From Cognatiluteimonas lumbrici (GTDB taxonomy: Bacteria > Pseudomonadota > Gammaproteobacteria > Xanthomonadales > Xanthomonadaceae): a stretch of 64,000 bases of DNA. How positions within the stretch are numbered: the first letter of the stretch is position 1; every line of letters starts with the position of its first letter. Below, in pieces: positions 7,876-16,700 of the stretch. Where the stretch lies: contig NZ_ML636798.1 of the NCBI RefSeq assembly GCF_006476065.1, positions 664,906-728,905 of the forward strand. Reading direction: 5' to 3'. A model generated the notes under the pieces. That model was given only the letters and a program-made list of their open reading frames with translations, made no database searches and was not told the origin of the DNA. The position numbers and the translations under genes were made by a program.

Positions 7876-8828
7876 AGCAGCGCGGCGAGCTTGCGCAGCT
7901 GCCGGCGCGTGGCCGGCTGCAGCAGGTAGTCGCGGGCGGTGGCCTCGAGCGCTGCCATGTTGGTGGCGCTGACGTCGTCGAGGTCGTCCATGCCGATCCG
8001 CAGTTCCACCTGCATCCGGAAATAGGCGTCGCCGACCAGGTGGCGCGCGATGTAGTCCACCGACTCGCTGTTGCCGTCGAACAGCACGTCGATGATCGGC
8101 ACCGCCCACTCCAGCGGGCCCCACTCGCGCGCCGAGGCGAGGTCGATGCTGCGGGTGTGCTCGCCGCTGCCGACCGACAGCACCACCAGGTCGCGCGGTT
8201 TGTCGGCGCGCGCGTCCTTGCGCAGCGCCTCGGCGATCGCGCAGGCGGTCGGGTTGTTGGCGACCACGCCGCCGTCGATCAGCGCCCGCTTGCGGCCTTC
8301 CACGGTCATCGCGTGCGCCGGGAAATAGGTCGGCGCCGCCGACGACGCCCGGCACACCTCCCACATCGGCAGCCCGGCGTGCGAGGCCTTGAAGCTCTTG
8401 AAGATCACCGGCTTGCGCGAGATCGTGTCGTAGCTGGTGACCATCAGCGGCAGCTTCGACTCGCCCAGGGTGGTGTCGCCGAACACCTTGCGCAGCACCT
8501 TCTCCAGCCCCCTGGCGTCGTACTTCGGGGCAGAAGGTCCCTGGGTCAGCAGGCGACCGGCGCGCGACCACAGCCGGTTGGCGATGCCCGGAAAGATGGT
8601 CGGGGCGTGCTCGCGGTACAGGGCGGCCATGTCGGTGGGCGACAGGCCGATGCCGAGGCCGCAGGCGATGATCGCGCCGGTGGAGCTTCCGGCCAGCAGG
8701 TCGAAGCCGGCCAGCAGGCCAGGCTTGCCGGCGTCGCGCAGCACGTCCTCGACGCCCGCCAGCCAGCGGCAGGTCACCAGGCCGCGGATGCCGCCGCCGT
8801 CCATCGAAAGGATCCGTCGCGCCTTCAT
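7872..8828 (-). CDS. Patatin-like phospholipase
   Basis: A 318-residue patatin acyl hydrolase. The oxyanion loop GGGIRG is at residues 11-16, the nucleophile elbow GSSTG at 47-51 (Ser49), and the catalytic aspartate at D185 in LIDGGVVANNP. There is no signal peptide, so it is probably cytoplasmic or peripheral. The length and GGGIRG/GSSTG pattern resemble the compact patatins that include CapV effectors, but no nucleotide cyclase gene is nearby, so a housekeeping lipase is the safer reading. It lies downstream of the class I fumarase gene (38-base gap) and converges on pldA. Confidence 0.88.
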   Translation of the reverse strand: MKARRILSMDGGGIRGLVTCRWLAGVEDVLRDAGKPGLLAGFDLLAGSSTGAIIACGLGIGLSPTDMAALYREHAPTIFPGIANRLWSRAGRLLTQGPSAPKYDARGLEKVLRKVFGDTTLGESKLPLMVTSYDTISRKPVIFKSFKASHAGLPMWEVCRASSAAPTYFPAHAMTVEGRKRALIDGGVVANNPTACAIAEALRKDARADKPRDLVVLSVGSGEHTRSIDLASAREWGPLEWAVPIIDVLFDGNSESVDYIARHLVGDAYFRMQVELRIGMDDLDDVSATNMAALEATARDYLLQPATRRQLRKLAALL

Positions 8829-8866
8829 GGCACCCCTCCACGCTCCATGGAGGGTCGATTATGCGG

Positions 8867-10420
8867 CTACAGCACCTGCAGCGGGATCCGTCCGATGCGC
8901 GCCTGCCACTCGTGCGGGCCGGTTTCGTGCACCGAGTCGCCGTTGGCGTCCACCGCCACGGTCACCGGCATGTCCTGCACCGTGAACTCGTAGATCGCCT
9001 CCATGCCCAGGTCCTCGAACGCGACCACGCGCGCGGCGCGGATCGCCTTCGACACCAGGTAGGCCGCGCCGCCCACCGCCATCAGGTAGGCCGACCCGTG
9101 CTTGCGGATCGCCTCGCGCGCGACCGGGCCGCGCTCGGCCTTGCCGACCATGCCCAGCAGGCCGGTCTGTTCGAGCACCTGGCCGGTGAACTTGTCCATG
9201 CGCGTGGCCGTGGTCGGGCCCGCCGGGCCGACGACCTCGTCGTGCACCGGGTCCACCGGGCCGACGTAGTAGATGAAGCGCCCGCGCAGGTCCACCGGCA
9301 GCGACTCGCCCTTGTCGAGCATGCCGACGATGCGCTTGTGCGCAGCGTCGCGCCCGGTCAGCAGCCTGCCGTTGAGCAGCAGCGTCTCGCCCGGCTTCCA
9401 GCCCGCGACGTCCTCGCGGGTGACCGTGTCCAGGTCCACCCGGCGCGCGTTCCGCGGGCTGTAGGTGAGCTTCGGCCAGTCCTCCAGCGACGGCGGGTCC
9501 AGCGCCACCGGGCCGCTGCCGTCGAGGGTGAAGTGTGCGTGCCGGGTGGCCGCGCAGTTGGGGATCATCGCCACCGGCAGGTTGGCCGCGTGGGTCGGGT
9601 AATCCTTGATCTTGACGTCCAGCACGGTGGTCAGGCCGCCCAGGCCCTGGGCGCCGATGCCGAGCGCGTTGACCTTGTCGAAGATCTCCAGGCGCAGCTC
9701 CTCGACCCGGTTGCGCGGCCCGCGCGCCTGCAGCTCCTGGATGTCGATCTCCTCCATCAGCGATTCCTTCGCCAGCAGCATCGCCTTCTCGGCGGTGCCG
9801 CCGATGCCGATGCCGAGCATGCCCGGCGGGCACCAGCCCGCGCCCATGGTCGGCACCGTCCTCAGCACCCAGTCCACGATCGAGTCGGACGGGTTGAGCA
9901 TCGCGAACTTCGACTTGGCCTCGGAGCCGCCGCCCTTGGCCGCGACGATCACCTCGACCTTGTTGCCCGGCACGATCTTGACGTTGACCACGCCCGGCGT
10001 GTTGTCCCTGGTGTTGATGCGCTTGCCGGCCGGGTCGGCCAGCACCGAGGCGCGCAGCTTGTTGTCCGGGTGGTTGTAGGCGCGGCGGACGCCCTCGTGG
10101 ACCATGTCCTCGACGCCCATGGTGGCGTCGTCCCAGCGCACGTCCATGCCGATCGCGAGGAACACGGTGACGATGCCGGTGTCCTGGCAGATCGGCCGGT
10201 GGCCCTCCGCGCACATGCGCGAGTTGATCAGGATCTGCGCCATCGCGTCCTTGGCCGCCGGCGACTCCTCGCGCTCGTACGCCGCCGACAGCGCCCGGAT
10301 GTAGTCCACCGGGTGGTAGTACGAGATGTACTGCAGCGCGTCGGCGATGGACTGGATCAGGTCCTCCTGGCGGATGGCAGTGGGGACGCGGCTGGCTTGC
10401 GGAGTCTGCAGGACGGTCAT
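8867..10420 (-). CDS. Fumarate hydratase class I (iron-sulfur, homodimeric)
   Basis: A 517-residue single-chain class I fumarase (FumA/FumB type) that interconverts fumarate and malate using a 4Fe-4S cluster. Diagnostic segments are CAEGHRPICQDTGIVTVF near residue 75, NTRDNTPGVVNVKIVPG, GAGWCPPGMLGIGIGG with a cluster cysteine, and the C-terminal domain with GPTTATRMDKFTGQVL and KAERGP. It follows the toxin gene by 27 bases. A TAAAAT hexamer overlapping the toxin's stop could be its own -10 box, but I see no good -35. A second, iron-independent fumarase lies at 32901. Confidence 0.95.
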   Translation of the reverse strand: MTVLQTPQASRVPTAIRQEDLIQSIADALQYISYYHPVDYIRALSAAYEREESPAAKDAMAQILINSRMCAEGHRPICQDTGIVTVFLAIGMDVRWDDATMGVEDMVHEGVRRAYNHPDNKLRASVLADPAGKRINTRDNTPGVVNVKIVPGNKVEVIVAAKGGGSEAKSKFAMLNPSDSIVDWVLRTVPTMGAGWCPPGMLGIGIGGTAEKAMLLAKESLMEEIDIQELQARGPRNRVEELRLEIFDKVNALGIGAQGLGGLTTVLDVKIKDYPTHAANLPVAMIPNCAATRHAHFTLDGSGPVALDPPSLEDWPKLTYSPRNARRVDLDTVTREDVAGWKPGETLLLNGRLLTGRDAAHKRIVGMLDKGESLPVDLRGRFIYYVGPVDPVHDEVVGPAGPTTATRMDKFTGQVLEQTGLLGMVGKAERGPVAREAIRKHGSAYLMAVGGAAYLVSKAIRAARVVAFEDLGMEAIYEFTVQDMPVTVAVDANGDSVHETGPHEWQARIGRIPLQVL

Positions 10421-10447
10421 GGCGGGCTTGCTGCGGAAAACGGCATT

Positions 10448-10879
10448 TTATCGCGCGTAACGCGCCCGGGGTTCGTGCACCGCGGTACCACGCGGCTTCG
10501 CTTGCAACCGCGGACGCAGCCAGGCGGCGAAGTCGGCTTCGGACAGGGTGCCTTCGGCGAGCGCGAGGTACACCGGGTAGAGCTCCAGGTCGTCGGCTTC
10601 GAGCGTGGACCCGTTGAGCAACAGGAAGGTTTCGCAAGCTACCGCCGCCGTGCGCTTGTTGCCGTCCACGAACGGGTGGTTTCGCGCCAGGCCGAAAGCG
10701 AGGCTGGCAGCAAGGTCCGCGACATCCGGCGGCGGATCGCCGTAGGCGTGCAGCTGCTGCGGGCGGGCAAGCGCCGACTCGAGCATTCCCTCGTCGCGGA
10801 TGCCGCTTCCGCCGCCGTGCTCCGCGAGCTGGCGCTCATGGATTGCCAACGCGAGGGCCCGATCGATCCAGGACACCAT
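10448..10879 (-). CDS. doc: Doc-type (Fic fold) toxin
   Basis: A 143-residue death-on-curing protein. The Fic-fold active loop reads H68-PFVDGNKR76, the Doc version of the motif. Characterised Doc proteins with the NKR ending phosphorylate EF-Tu, whereas GNGR Fic proteins AMPylate. The N-terminal helices (IDRALALAIHERQLAEHGG, SGIRDEGMLESALARPQQ) are typical of chromosomal Doc proteins. It sits four bases downstream of a short AbrB/MazE-like gene, the expected antitoxin. Base composition does not differ visibly from its neighbours. Confidence 0.9.
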   Translation of the reverse strand: MVSWIDRALALAIHERQLAEHGGGSGIRDEGMLESALARPQQLHAYGDPPPDVADLAASLAFGLARNHPFVDGNKRTAAVACETFLLLNGSTLEADDLELYPVYLALAEGTLSEADFAAWLRPRLQAKPRGTAVHEPRARYAR

Positions 10880-10883
10880 CGCC

Positions 10884-11105
10884 CTACTCCGCCAGCTTGC
10901 GAAGCAGGGTGCGGCGCTTGCGCATGACCTCCTCGGCCACTTCCATCTGCGCCGCCAGCTCCGGGTCGAACGCGGTCAGCCGGATCCCGTCCGGCGTTTC
11001 CAGCGCGTACAGCTCGTCGCCCTTCCCGAGGCGCAGGCGGGCCAGCAGTTCCTTGGGCAGGATGACGCCGGCCGAATTGCCGATGGTGGTGATCTTGAGC
11101 TTCAT
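10884..11105 (-). CDS. AbrB/MazE-type antitoxin paired with Doc
   Basis: A 73-residue protein. Its N-terminal 45 residues form the AbrB/MazE swapped-hairpin DNA-binding fold (KITTIGNSAGVILPKELL, LGKGDELYALETPDGIRL). The C-terminal helix ELAAQMEVAEEVMRKRRTLLRKL probably covers the toxin. The start is the ATG giving MKLKITTIG; longer versions run into non-conserved sequence. It is the first gene of the toxin-antitoxin pair, ahead of doc by four bases. It most likely represses the operon through the palindromic site just upstream. Confidence 0.9.
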   Translation of the reverse strand: MKLKITTIGNSAGVILPKELLARLRLGKGDELYALETPDGIRLTAFDPELAAQMEVAEEVMRKRRTLLRKLAE

Positions 11106-11123
11106 GGCGGCTCCGGGCAGGTG

Positions 11124-11142
11124 GTTATAACCTATGTTATAC
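11124..11142 (-). promoter_or_regulatory. Toxin-antitoxin promoter/operator
   Basis: An A/T-rich island 19 bases upstream of the antitoxin ATG, in otherwise GC-rich sequence. It contains the perfect palindrome GTTATAAC (11124-11131) and a second near copy GTTATAC (11136-11142), 12 bases apart. On the minus strand both contain TATAAC, a good -10 hexamer. The layout suggests an autorepressed promoter. A -35 box is not clear. Confidence 0.5.
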
Positions 11143-11212
11143 CCGCCACGGGCAGCCCGCAATGGCCCTGCCGCAGGCGGCATCACGCGCGATCTGGAAT
11201 GATCGTGCCGGC

Positions 11213-13075
11213 ATGCCACCAGCGTCCCCGCCATCCGCCACGCCCCGTCCGAGCCTGCGCGAGCGTGTCGGCGCGCTGCGCAACCTGCCGCCCTTCCTGC
11301 GCGACATCTGGGCCACCAGCCGGCCGTTGACCCTCGCCAGCCTGGGGCTGCGCCTGCTGCGCGCGCTGATGCCGGTGGCGATGCTCTACATCGGCAAGCT
11401 GATCATCGACGAGGCGGTGCGCCTGGTCGGCGCCGGCGTCGCCACCGACCTCGCCACGGCCTGGGCCAGCGGCACCCTGCAACCGCTGCTCGGATGGCTG
11501 CTGCTGGAGTTCGCGCTGGCGATCGCTTCCGACCTCACCGGCCGGCTGGTCGCCTACAGCGACGGGCTGCTCGCGGAGCGCTTCACCAACGCGGTCAGCA
11601 TGCGGCTGATGGAGCACGCGGCCACGCTCGACCTCGAGGACTTCGAGGACGCCGAGCTGCAGGACAAGCTCGAGCGCGCCCGCCGCCAGACCATGGGACG
11701 GATGAGCCTGATGGGCCAGTTGTTCGGCCAGGCACAGGACGTGGTCACCGTGGCCAGCTTCGCCGCAGGCCTGCTGCTCTACGCGCCATGGCTGATCGTG
11801 CTGCTGGCGGTCGCGCTGCTGCCCGCCTTCCTCGGCGAATCGCACTTCAACACGCTCAACTACAGCCTCAACCACGCGTGGACGCCCGAGCGCCGCCAGC
11901 TCGAGTACCTGCGGCAGATGGGCGCCAGCGTGGAGACCGCCAAGGAGGTCAAGATCTTCGACCTCAACCGCTTCTTCATCGCCCGCTTCCGCGAGCTCTC
12001 GGAGAAGTTCTACCTGGCCAACAAGGCGCTCGCGGGAAAGCGCGCGCTCTGGGGGACGCTGCTGGCGGCGCTGGGCACGCTCGGCTACTACGTCGCCTAT
12101 GCCTACATCGCCTGGCGCACCGTGCGCGGCGACTTCAGCATCGGCGACCTGACCTTCCTGGCCGGCAGCTTCCGGCGCCTGCGCCAGCTGCTGGAGGGGC
12201 TGCTGGTCGGCTTTTCGCAGGTCGCGGGCCAGGCCTTGTACCTCGACGACCTGTACTCGTTCTTCGAGATCGAGCCCGAGATCCGCACCCGCCCCGACGC
12301 GGTCCCGGTGCCGAGGCCGATCACCCGCGGCTTCGTGTTCGAGAACGTCGGCTTCCGCTATCCCGATGCCGCGCGCTGGGCGCTGCGCGGGCTCGACTTC
12401 GAACTGCGAGCGGGCGAGGTGCTGGCGCTGGTCGGCGAGAACGGCGCCGGCAAGACCACGCTGGTCAAGCTGCTGGCGCGCCTGTACGACCCCGACGAGG
12501 GCCGGATCCTGCTCGACGGCCGCGACCTGCGCGACTACGACCTCGAGGACCTGCGCGCCAACATCGGCGTGATCTTCCAGGACTTCGTGCGCTACCACCT
12601 GACCGTGGCCGAGAACATCGGCGTCGGCCAGGTCGAGGCCATGCACGACCGCGCGCGGGTCGAGCGCGCGGCGCACAGCGGCGGCGCCGACGCGGTCGCG
12701 ACCTCGCTGCCGCTGGGGTACGACCAGCTCGTGGGACGCCGTTTCCGCACCGGCGTCGACCTGTCGGGCGGCCAGTGGCAGAAGATCGCGATCGCGCGCG
12801 GCTACATGCGCGACGCGCAGGTCATGATCCTGGACGAGCCGACCGCGGCGTTGGACGCGCGCGCGGAGTTCGAGGTGTTCCGGCGCTTCCGCGAGCTGTC
12901 GGAGCAGCGCACCGCGGTGCTGATCTCGCACCGCTTCTCGAGCGTGCGCATGGCCGACCGCATCCTGGTGCTGGCCGACGGCCGGCTCGAGGCGTCCGGC
13001 ACCCACGACGAGCTCATGGCCGCCGGCGGCCGCTACGCCGAGCTGTTCGAGCTCCAGGCGGCCGGGTACAGGTGA
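11213..13075 (+). CDS. ABC transporter, fused permease and ATPase (exporter half-transporter)
   Basis: A 620-residue half-transporter. The N-terminal part holds an ABC exporter-type membrane domain of about six helices, with PVAMLYIGKLIIDEAV as the first. The ATPase domain has Walker A GENGAGKTT (about residue 410), the signature region VDLSGGQWQ, Walker B VMILDEPTAALD, and the switch SHRFSSVRM. The D-loop region keeps DARAEFEVF. The substrate cannot be read from sequence. The start is uncertain: an in-frame ATG 17 codons upstream (11162) exists, but MPPASPPSATPRPSLRERV looks like the natural beginning. It probably works as a homodimer in the inner membrane. Confidence 0.88.
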   Translation: MPPASPPSATPRPSLRERVGALRNLPPFLRDIWATSRPLTLASLGLRLLRALMPVAMLYIGKLIIDEAVRLVGAGVATDLATAWASGTLQPLLGWLLLEFALAIASDLTGRLVAYSDGLLAERFTNAVSMRLMEHAATLDLEDFEDAELQDKLERARRQTMGRMSLMGQLFGQAQDVVTVASFAAGLLLYAPWLIVLLAVALLPAFLGESHFNTLNYSLNHAWTPERRQLEYLRQMGASVETAKEVKIFDLNRFFIARFRELSEKFYLANKALAGKRALWGTLLAALGTLGYYVAYAYIAWRTVRGDFSIGDLTFLAGSFRRLRQLLEGLLVGFSQVAGQALYLDDLYSFFEIEPEIRTRPDAVPVPRPITRGFVFENVGFRYPDAARWALRGLDFELRAGEVLALVGENGAGKTTLVKLLARLYDPDEGRILLDGRDLRDYDLEDLRANIGVIFQDFVRYHLTVAENIGVGQVEAMHDRARVERAAHSGGADAVATSLPLGYDQLVGRRFRTGVDLSGGQWQKIAIARGYMRDAQVMILDEPTAALDARAEFEVFRRFRELSEQRTAVLISHRFSSVRMADRILVLADGRLEASGTHDELMAAGGRYAELFELQAAGYR

Positions 13076-13096
13076 AGTCGCTCGCTGCGCTCGCTG

Positions 13097-13165
13097 GTGA
13101 GTCGGCGGCTGCGCCGCCCGCTCACAGGCCGCGAAGCGGCCGACTTTCCAGGCCGCGCAGCGGCC
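13097..13165 (+). repeat. Array of three adjacent GC-rich hairpins
   Basis: Downstream of the ABC transporter stop are three consecutive perfect stems. The first (13097-13125) has GTGAG/CTCAC outside GGCGGC-TGC-GCCGCC. The second (13127-13141) is GGCCGC-GAA-GCGGCC. The third (13151-13165) is GGCCGC-GCA-GCGGCC. The last two are near-identical units nine bases apart. They could act together as a terminator or mRNA-stabilising structure, but no T-run follows. Confidence 0.7.
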
Positions 13166-13237
13166 GCCTTACCACCGCCACACCCCCGTTACGCGCCGAC
13201 ACCTAGGCTTGCCACGCATGCCTCCCGGAGCCCGCCA

Positions 13238-13708
13238 ATGAACCGCCGCGAAAAATCCCGCCTGTACGACGGCCTGCCCTCCGCGACCAACCGCGAATGG
13301 GGCCCGGACCGCTCCAACAACGCCTACACCTACGGCCAGGACGGCCTGGGCGGCTACGGCGACTTCAACGGCCCGCCGCGCCCGCGCCACGGCGGCGAGC
13401 GCCCGCGCGGCTACCGGGGGCGCGGCCCGCGCGGCTACGTGCGTTCCGACGAACGCATCGCCGACGACATCATCGGACGGCTCACCGACGACGCCCACGT
13501 GGACGCGAGCGAGATCCTGGTGATGGTCGAGGGCGGGGTCGCCACGCTCACCGGCAACGTCCCCGAGCGGCGCATGAAGCACCGCGCCGAGGACATCGCC
13601 GCCGACGCCACCGGAGTCAGCGACGTGCGCAACGCGATCCGGGTGGACGATGGCACCGCCTCGTTCGGCCAGGCCGGCGAGGCGGTGCGCACCCCCAACT
13701 GGCGCTAG
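13238..13708 (+). CDS. BON domain protein
   Basis: A 156-residue protein with a glycine/arginine/proline-rich N-terminal half (GGYGDFNGPPRPRHGGERPRG) and a C-terminal BON domain from about residue 70 (DERIADDIIGRLTDDAHVDASEI, MVEGGVATLTGNVPER, DVRNAIRV). BON domains usually bind lipid or envelope components. No signal peptide is visible, so its location is uncertain. It stands alone and meets the glutamate dehydrogenase gene tail to tail, sharing the bases CTAG for both stops. Confidence 0.85.
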   Translation: MNRREKSRLYDGLPSATNREWGPDRSNNAYTYGQDGLGGYGDFNGPPRPRHGGERPRGYRGRGPRGYVRSDERIADDIIGRLTDDAHVDASEILVMVEGGVATLTGNVPERRMKHRAEDIAADATGVSDVRNAIRVDDGTASFGQAGEAVRTPNWR

Positions 13709-16700
13709 CCGCGCGAGGCGAGCTGCGACAGGCGCTGCACCGCCACCGACGCGGTCGGGTAGTCCATGGACTTCTGCGCCGCCAGCTCGGCCAGCATGGC
13801 CATGGTGAAGCGCAGGGAGGCGTCGTCGCGCGCCAGCCAGCGCTCCACCTTGGCGTCGGCGTTCGCCCCCGGCGTGGACAGCACCTGCCCGGTCAGCACC
13901 CGCAGCTGCGCACCGAGCTCGTCGCGCAGCACGCCGCGCGCGACCGCGTGCCAGCGGCCGTCGACCTTGAGCGCGTCGATCTGCCGCTGCAGCCACGGCG
14001 CGTTCAGCGCCTCGGCCAGGCGGAAGTAGGTCTTCGCCACTTCCACCGGCTTCAGCTTGCGCTCGCGCGCCAGCTCGATGATGTCGGCGCACGGCTCCAT
14101 GTACGGAAGCGCCGCGAGCTGCCCGCCGAGGCCGGCCGGCATGCCCTTCTGCTTCCATTCGCGGATGCTGTCCTCGTAGCCCGGACGCATGGACGCGGGC
14201 AGGATGCCCTCGCCCGCGCGGATGGCCTGGAAGCCGTCGCGGTAGCGCTCCACCGCGCTGGTGATGTCGGGGATCGCGCCCGGCCGCGACAGCAGCCAAC
14301 GGGTGAACGAGCGCTGCAGGTTCCAGATCACCTGCAGGGCGTCCACCTGCGCCGACTCGTGCACCTTGCCGTCGAGCGCGTCGATCCCGGCCCACAGCTC
14401 GCGCGCGTCCAGGGTCTCGCGGGTGATCGTGAACGCCTTGGCGACCTCGCCCGGGGTGCGCCCGCTGTCCTCCTGCATGCGCAGCAGGAAGGTGGCGCCC
14501 ATGCGGTTGATGGTCGAGTTGGTCACCGCGGTGGCGATGATCTCGCGCTTGAGCCGCAGGTCCTGCATCTGCTTCGCGTACTTCTGCTGCAGCGGTTCCG
14601 GGAAGTAGCGCACCAGCTCCTTGGACAGGTACGGATCCTCGGGCACGTCGGAGTCGAGCAGCTGCTGGTAGGCCACCAGCTTCGAGTAGGACAGCAGCAC
14701 CGCCAGCTCCGGCCGGGTCAGGCCGACGCCGCGCGCCCTGCGCTCGGCGAACTCGGCGTCCGTGGGCAGGTACTCGATCGCGCGGTCGAGCTGGCCTGCG
14801 GCCTCCAGGGTGCGGATGAAGTGCTGCTTGGAGCCCAGCCGCGACACGCTCATCCGCTCCATCAGGCTGATCGCCTGGTTCTGGCGGTAGTTGTCGTTGA
14901 GCACCAGGGCCGCGACCTCGTCGGTCATGGACGCGAGCAGCCTGTTGCGCTCCTCCAGCTTGAGCTTGCCCGCCTGCACCTGGCCGTTGAGCAGGATCTT
15001 GATGTTGACCTCGTGGTCGGAGGTGTCCACGCCGGCCGAGTTGTCGATGAAGTCGGTGTTCAGCAGCACACCGTTCATCGCCGCCTCGATGCGGCCGAGC
15101 TGGGTGAAGCCGAGGTTGCCGCCCTCGCCGACGATCCTGCAGCGCAACTCGTTGCCGTTGACGCGCAGGGCGTTGTTGGCGCGGTCGCCGACGTCGGCGT
15201 GGCTCTCCGACGAGCCCTTGACGTAGGTGCCGATGCCGCCGTTCCACAGCAGGTCCACGGGCGCCTTCAGCACCGCGCTCATCAGTTCGGCCGGGCTCAT
15301 CGCGTCGACCGACGCGTCGATGCCCAGCGCGGCCTTGGCTTCCGGCGACAGCTTGATCGACTTGGCGCTGCGCGGGAACACGCCGCCGCCCTTGCTGATC
15401 AGCTTGGCGTCGTAGTCGGCCCAGGACGAGCGCGGCAGCTTGAAGAGGCGCTGCCGCTCCTTGAAGCCGACCGCCGCGTCCGGATCCGGGTCGATGAACA
15501 CGTGGCGGTGGTCGAACGCCGCCACCAGCCGGATGTGCTTCGACAGCAGCATGCCGTTGCCGAACACGTCGCCGGACATGTCGCCGATGCCGACCGCGGT
15601 GAAGTCCTCCTTCTGCGAGTTGCGGCCGAGCGCGCGGAAGTGGCGCTTGACCGACTCCCAGGCGCCTCGGGCGGTGATGCCCATGCCCTTGTGGTCGTAG
15701 CCGACCGAGCCGCCGGAGGCGAACGCGTCGTCCAGCCAGAAGCCGTGCGCCTGCGAGATCGCGTTGGCGATGTCGGAGAAGCTGGCCGTGCCCTTGTCCG
15801 CGGCGACCACCAGGTAGGGATCGTCGCCGTCGTGGCGCACCACGTTGCCCGGATGCACGACCTCGCCGTCCACCAGGTTGTCGGTGATGTCGAGCATGCC
15901 GTTGATGAAACGCCGGTAGCACTCCTTGCCCTCGGCCAGCCAGGCATCGCGGTCCACCGCCGGGTCGGGGAGCTGCTTGCAGAAGAAGCCGCCCTTGGAG
16001 CCGACCGGCACGATCACGGTGTTCTTGACCATCTGCGCCTTGACCAGGCCCAGGACCTCTGTGCGGAAGTCCTCGCGGCGGTCGGACCAGCGCAGGCCGC
16101 CGCGCGCGACCGGTCCGAAGCGCAGGTGCACGCCCTCGACGCGCGGGCCGCACACCCAGATCTCGCGGTACGGGCGCGGCTTGGGCGCGTCGGGCACGCG
16201 CCCGGAGTCGATCTTGAACGCCAGGTAGTCGGCCGGGCCGCCGTCGGCGCGCAGCGCGTTGCCGGCGTCGTCGAGCTTGTAGTCGATGTAGTAGCTGGTG
16301 CGCAGGGTCGCGTCCATGCAGCCGATGAAGCTGCGCAGGATGCGGTCCTGGTCGAGGCTGGCGACGCGGTCGAGCAGTCCCAGCAGCGCGGCGCGGGTCG
16401 CCTCGACCTGGCGCTCGCGGTTGCCCGCGCGCGCGTCCACCACGCCCTGCAGCACGGCGCGGGTCGGCTCGTCGGCCGCCAGTCCGAACAGCTGCTGCTG
16501 CAGCGCCTCCTGGCCGCGCCTGACCTCCGCCTTCGACTCGTTGCCGGTGCGCGGGTCGAAGCGCGCCTCGAACAGTTCCACCAGCAGCCGCGCCAGCAGC
16601 GGGTAGCGGTTGAAGGTCTCCTCCACGTAGCTCTGCGAGAACGGCACCCCGACCTGCTGGATGTACTTGCCGTAGGCGCGCAGCATCGCGACCTGGCGCC

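Noticed and set aside
7872-8828. CapV-type effector of a CBASS defence system
   Set aside because: The patatin motif fits, but no CD-NTase cyclase or accessory gene is adjacent; neighbours are fumarase and pldA.
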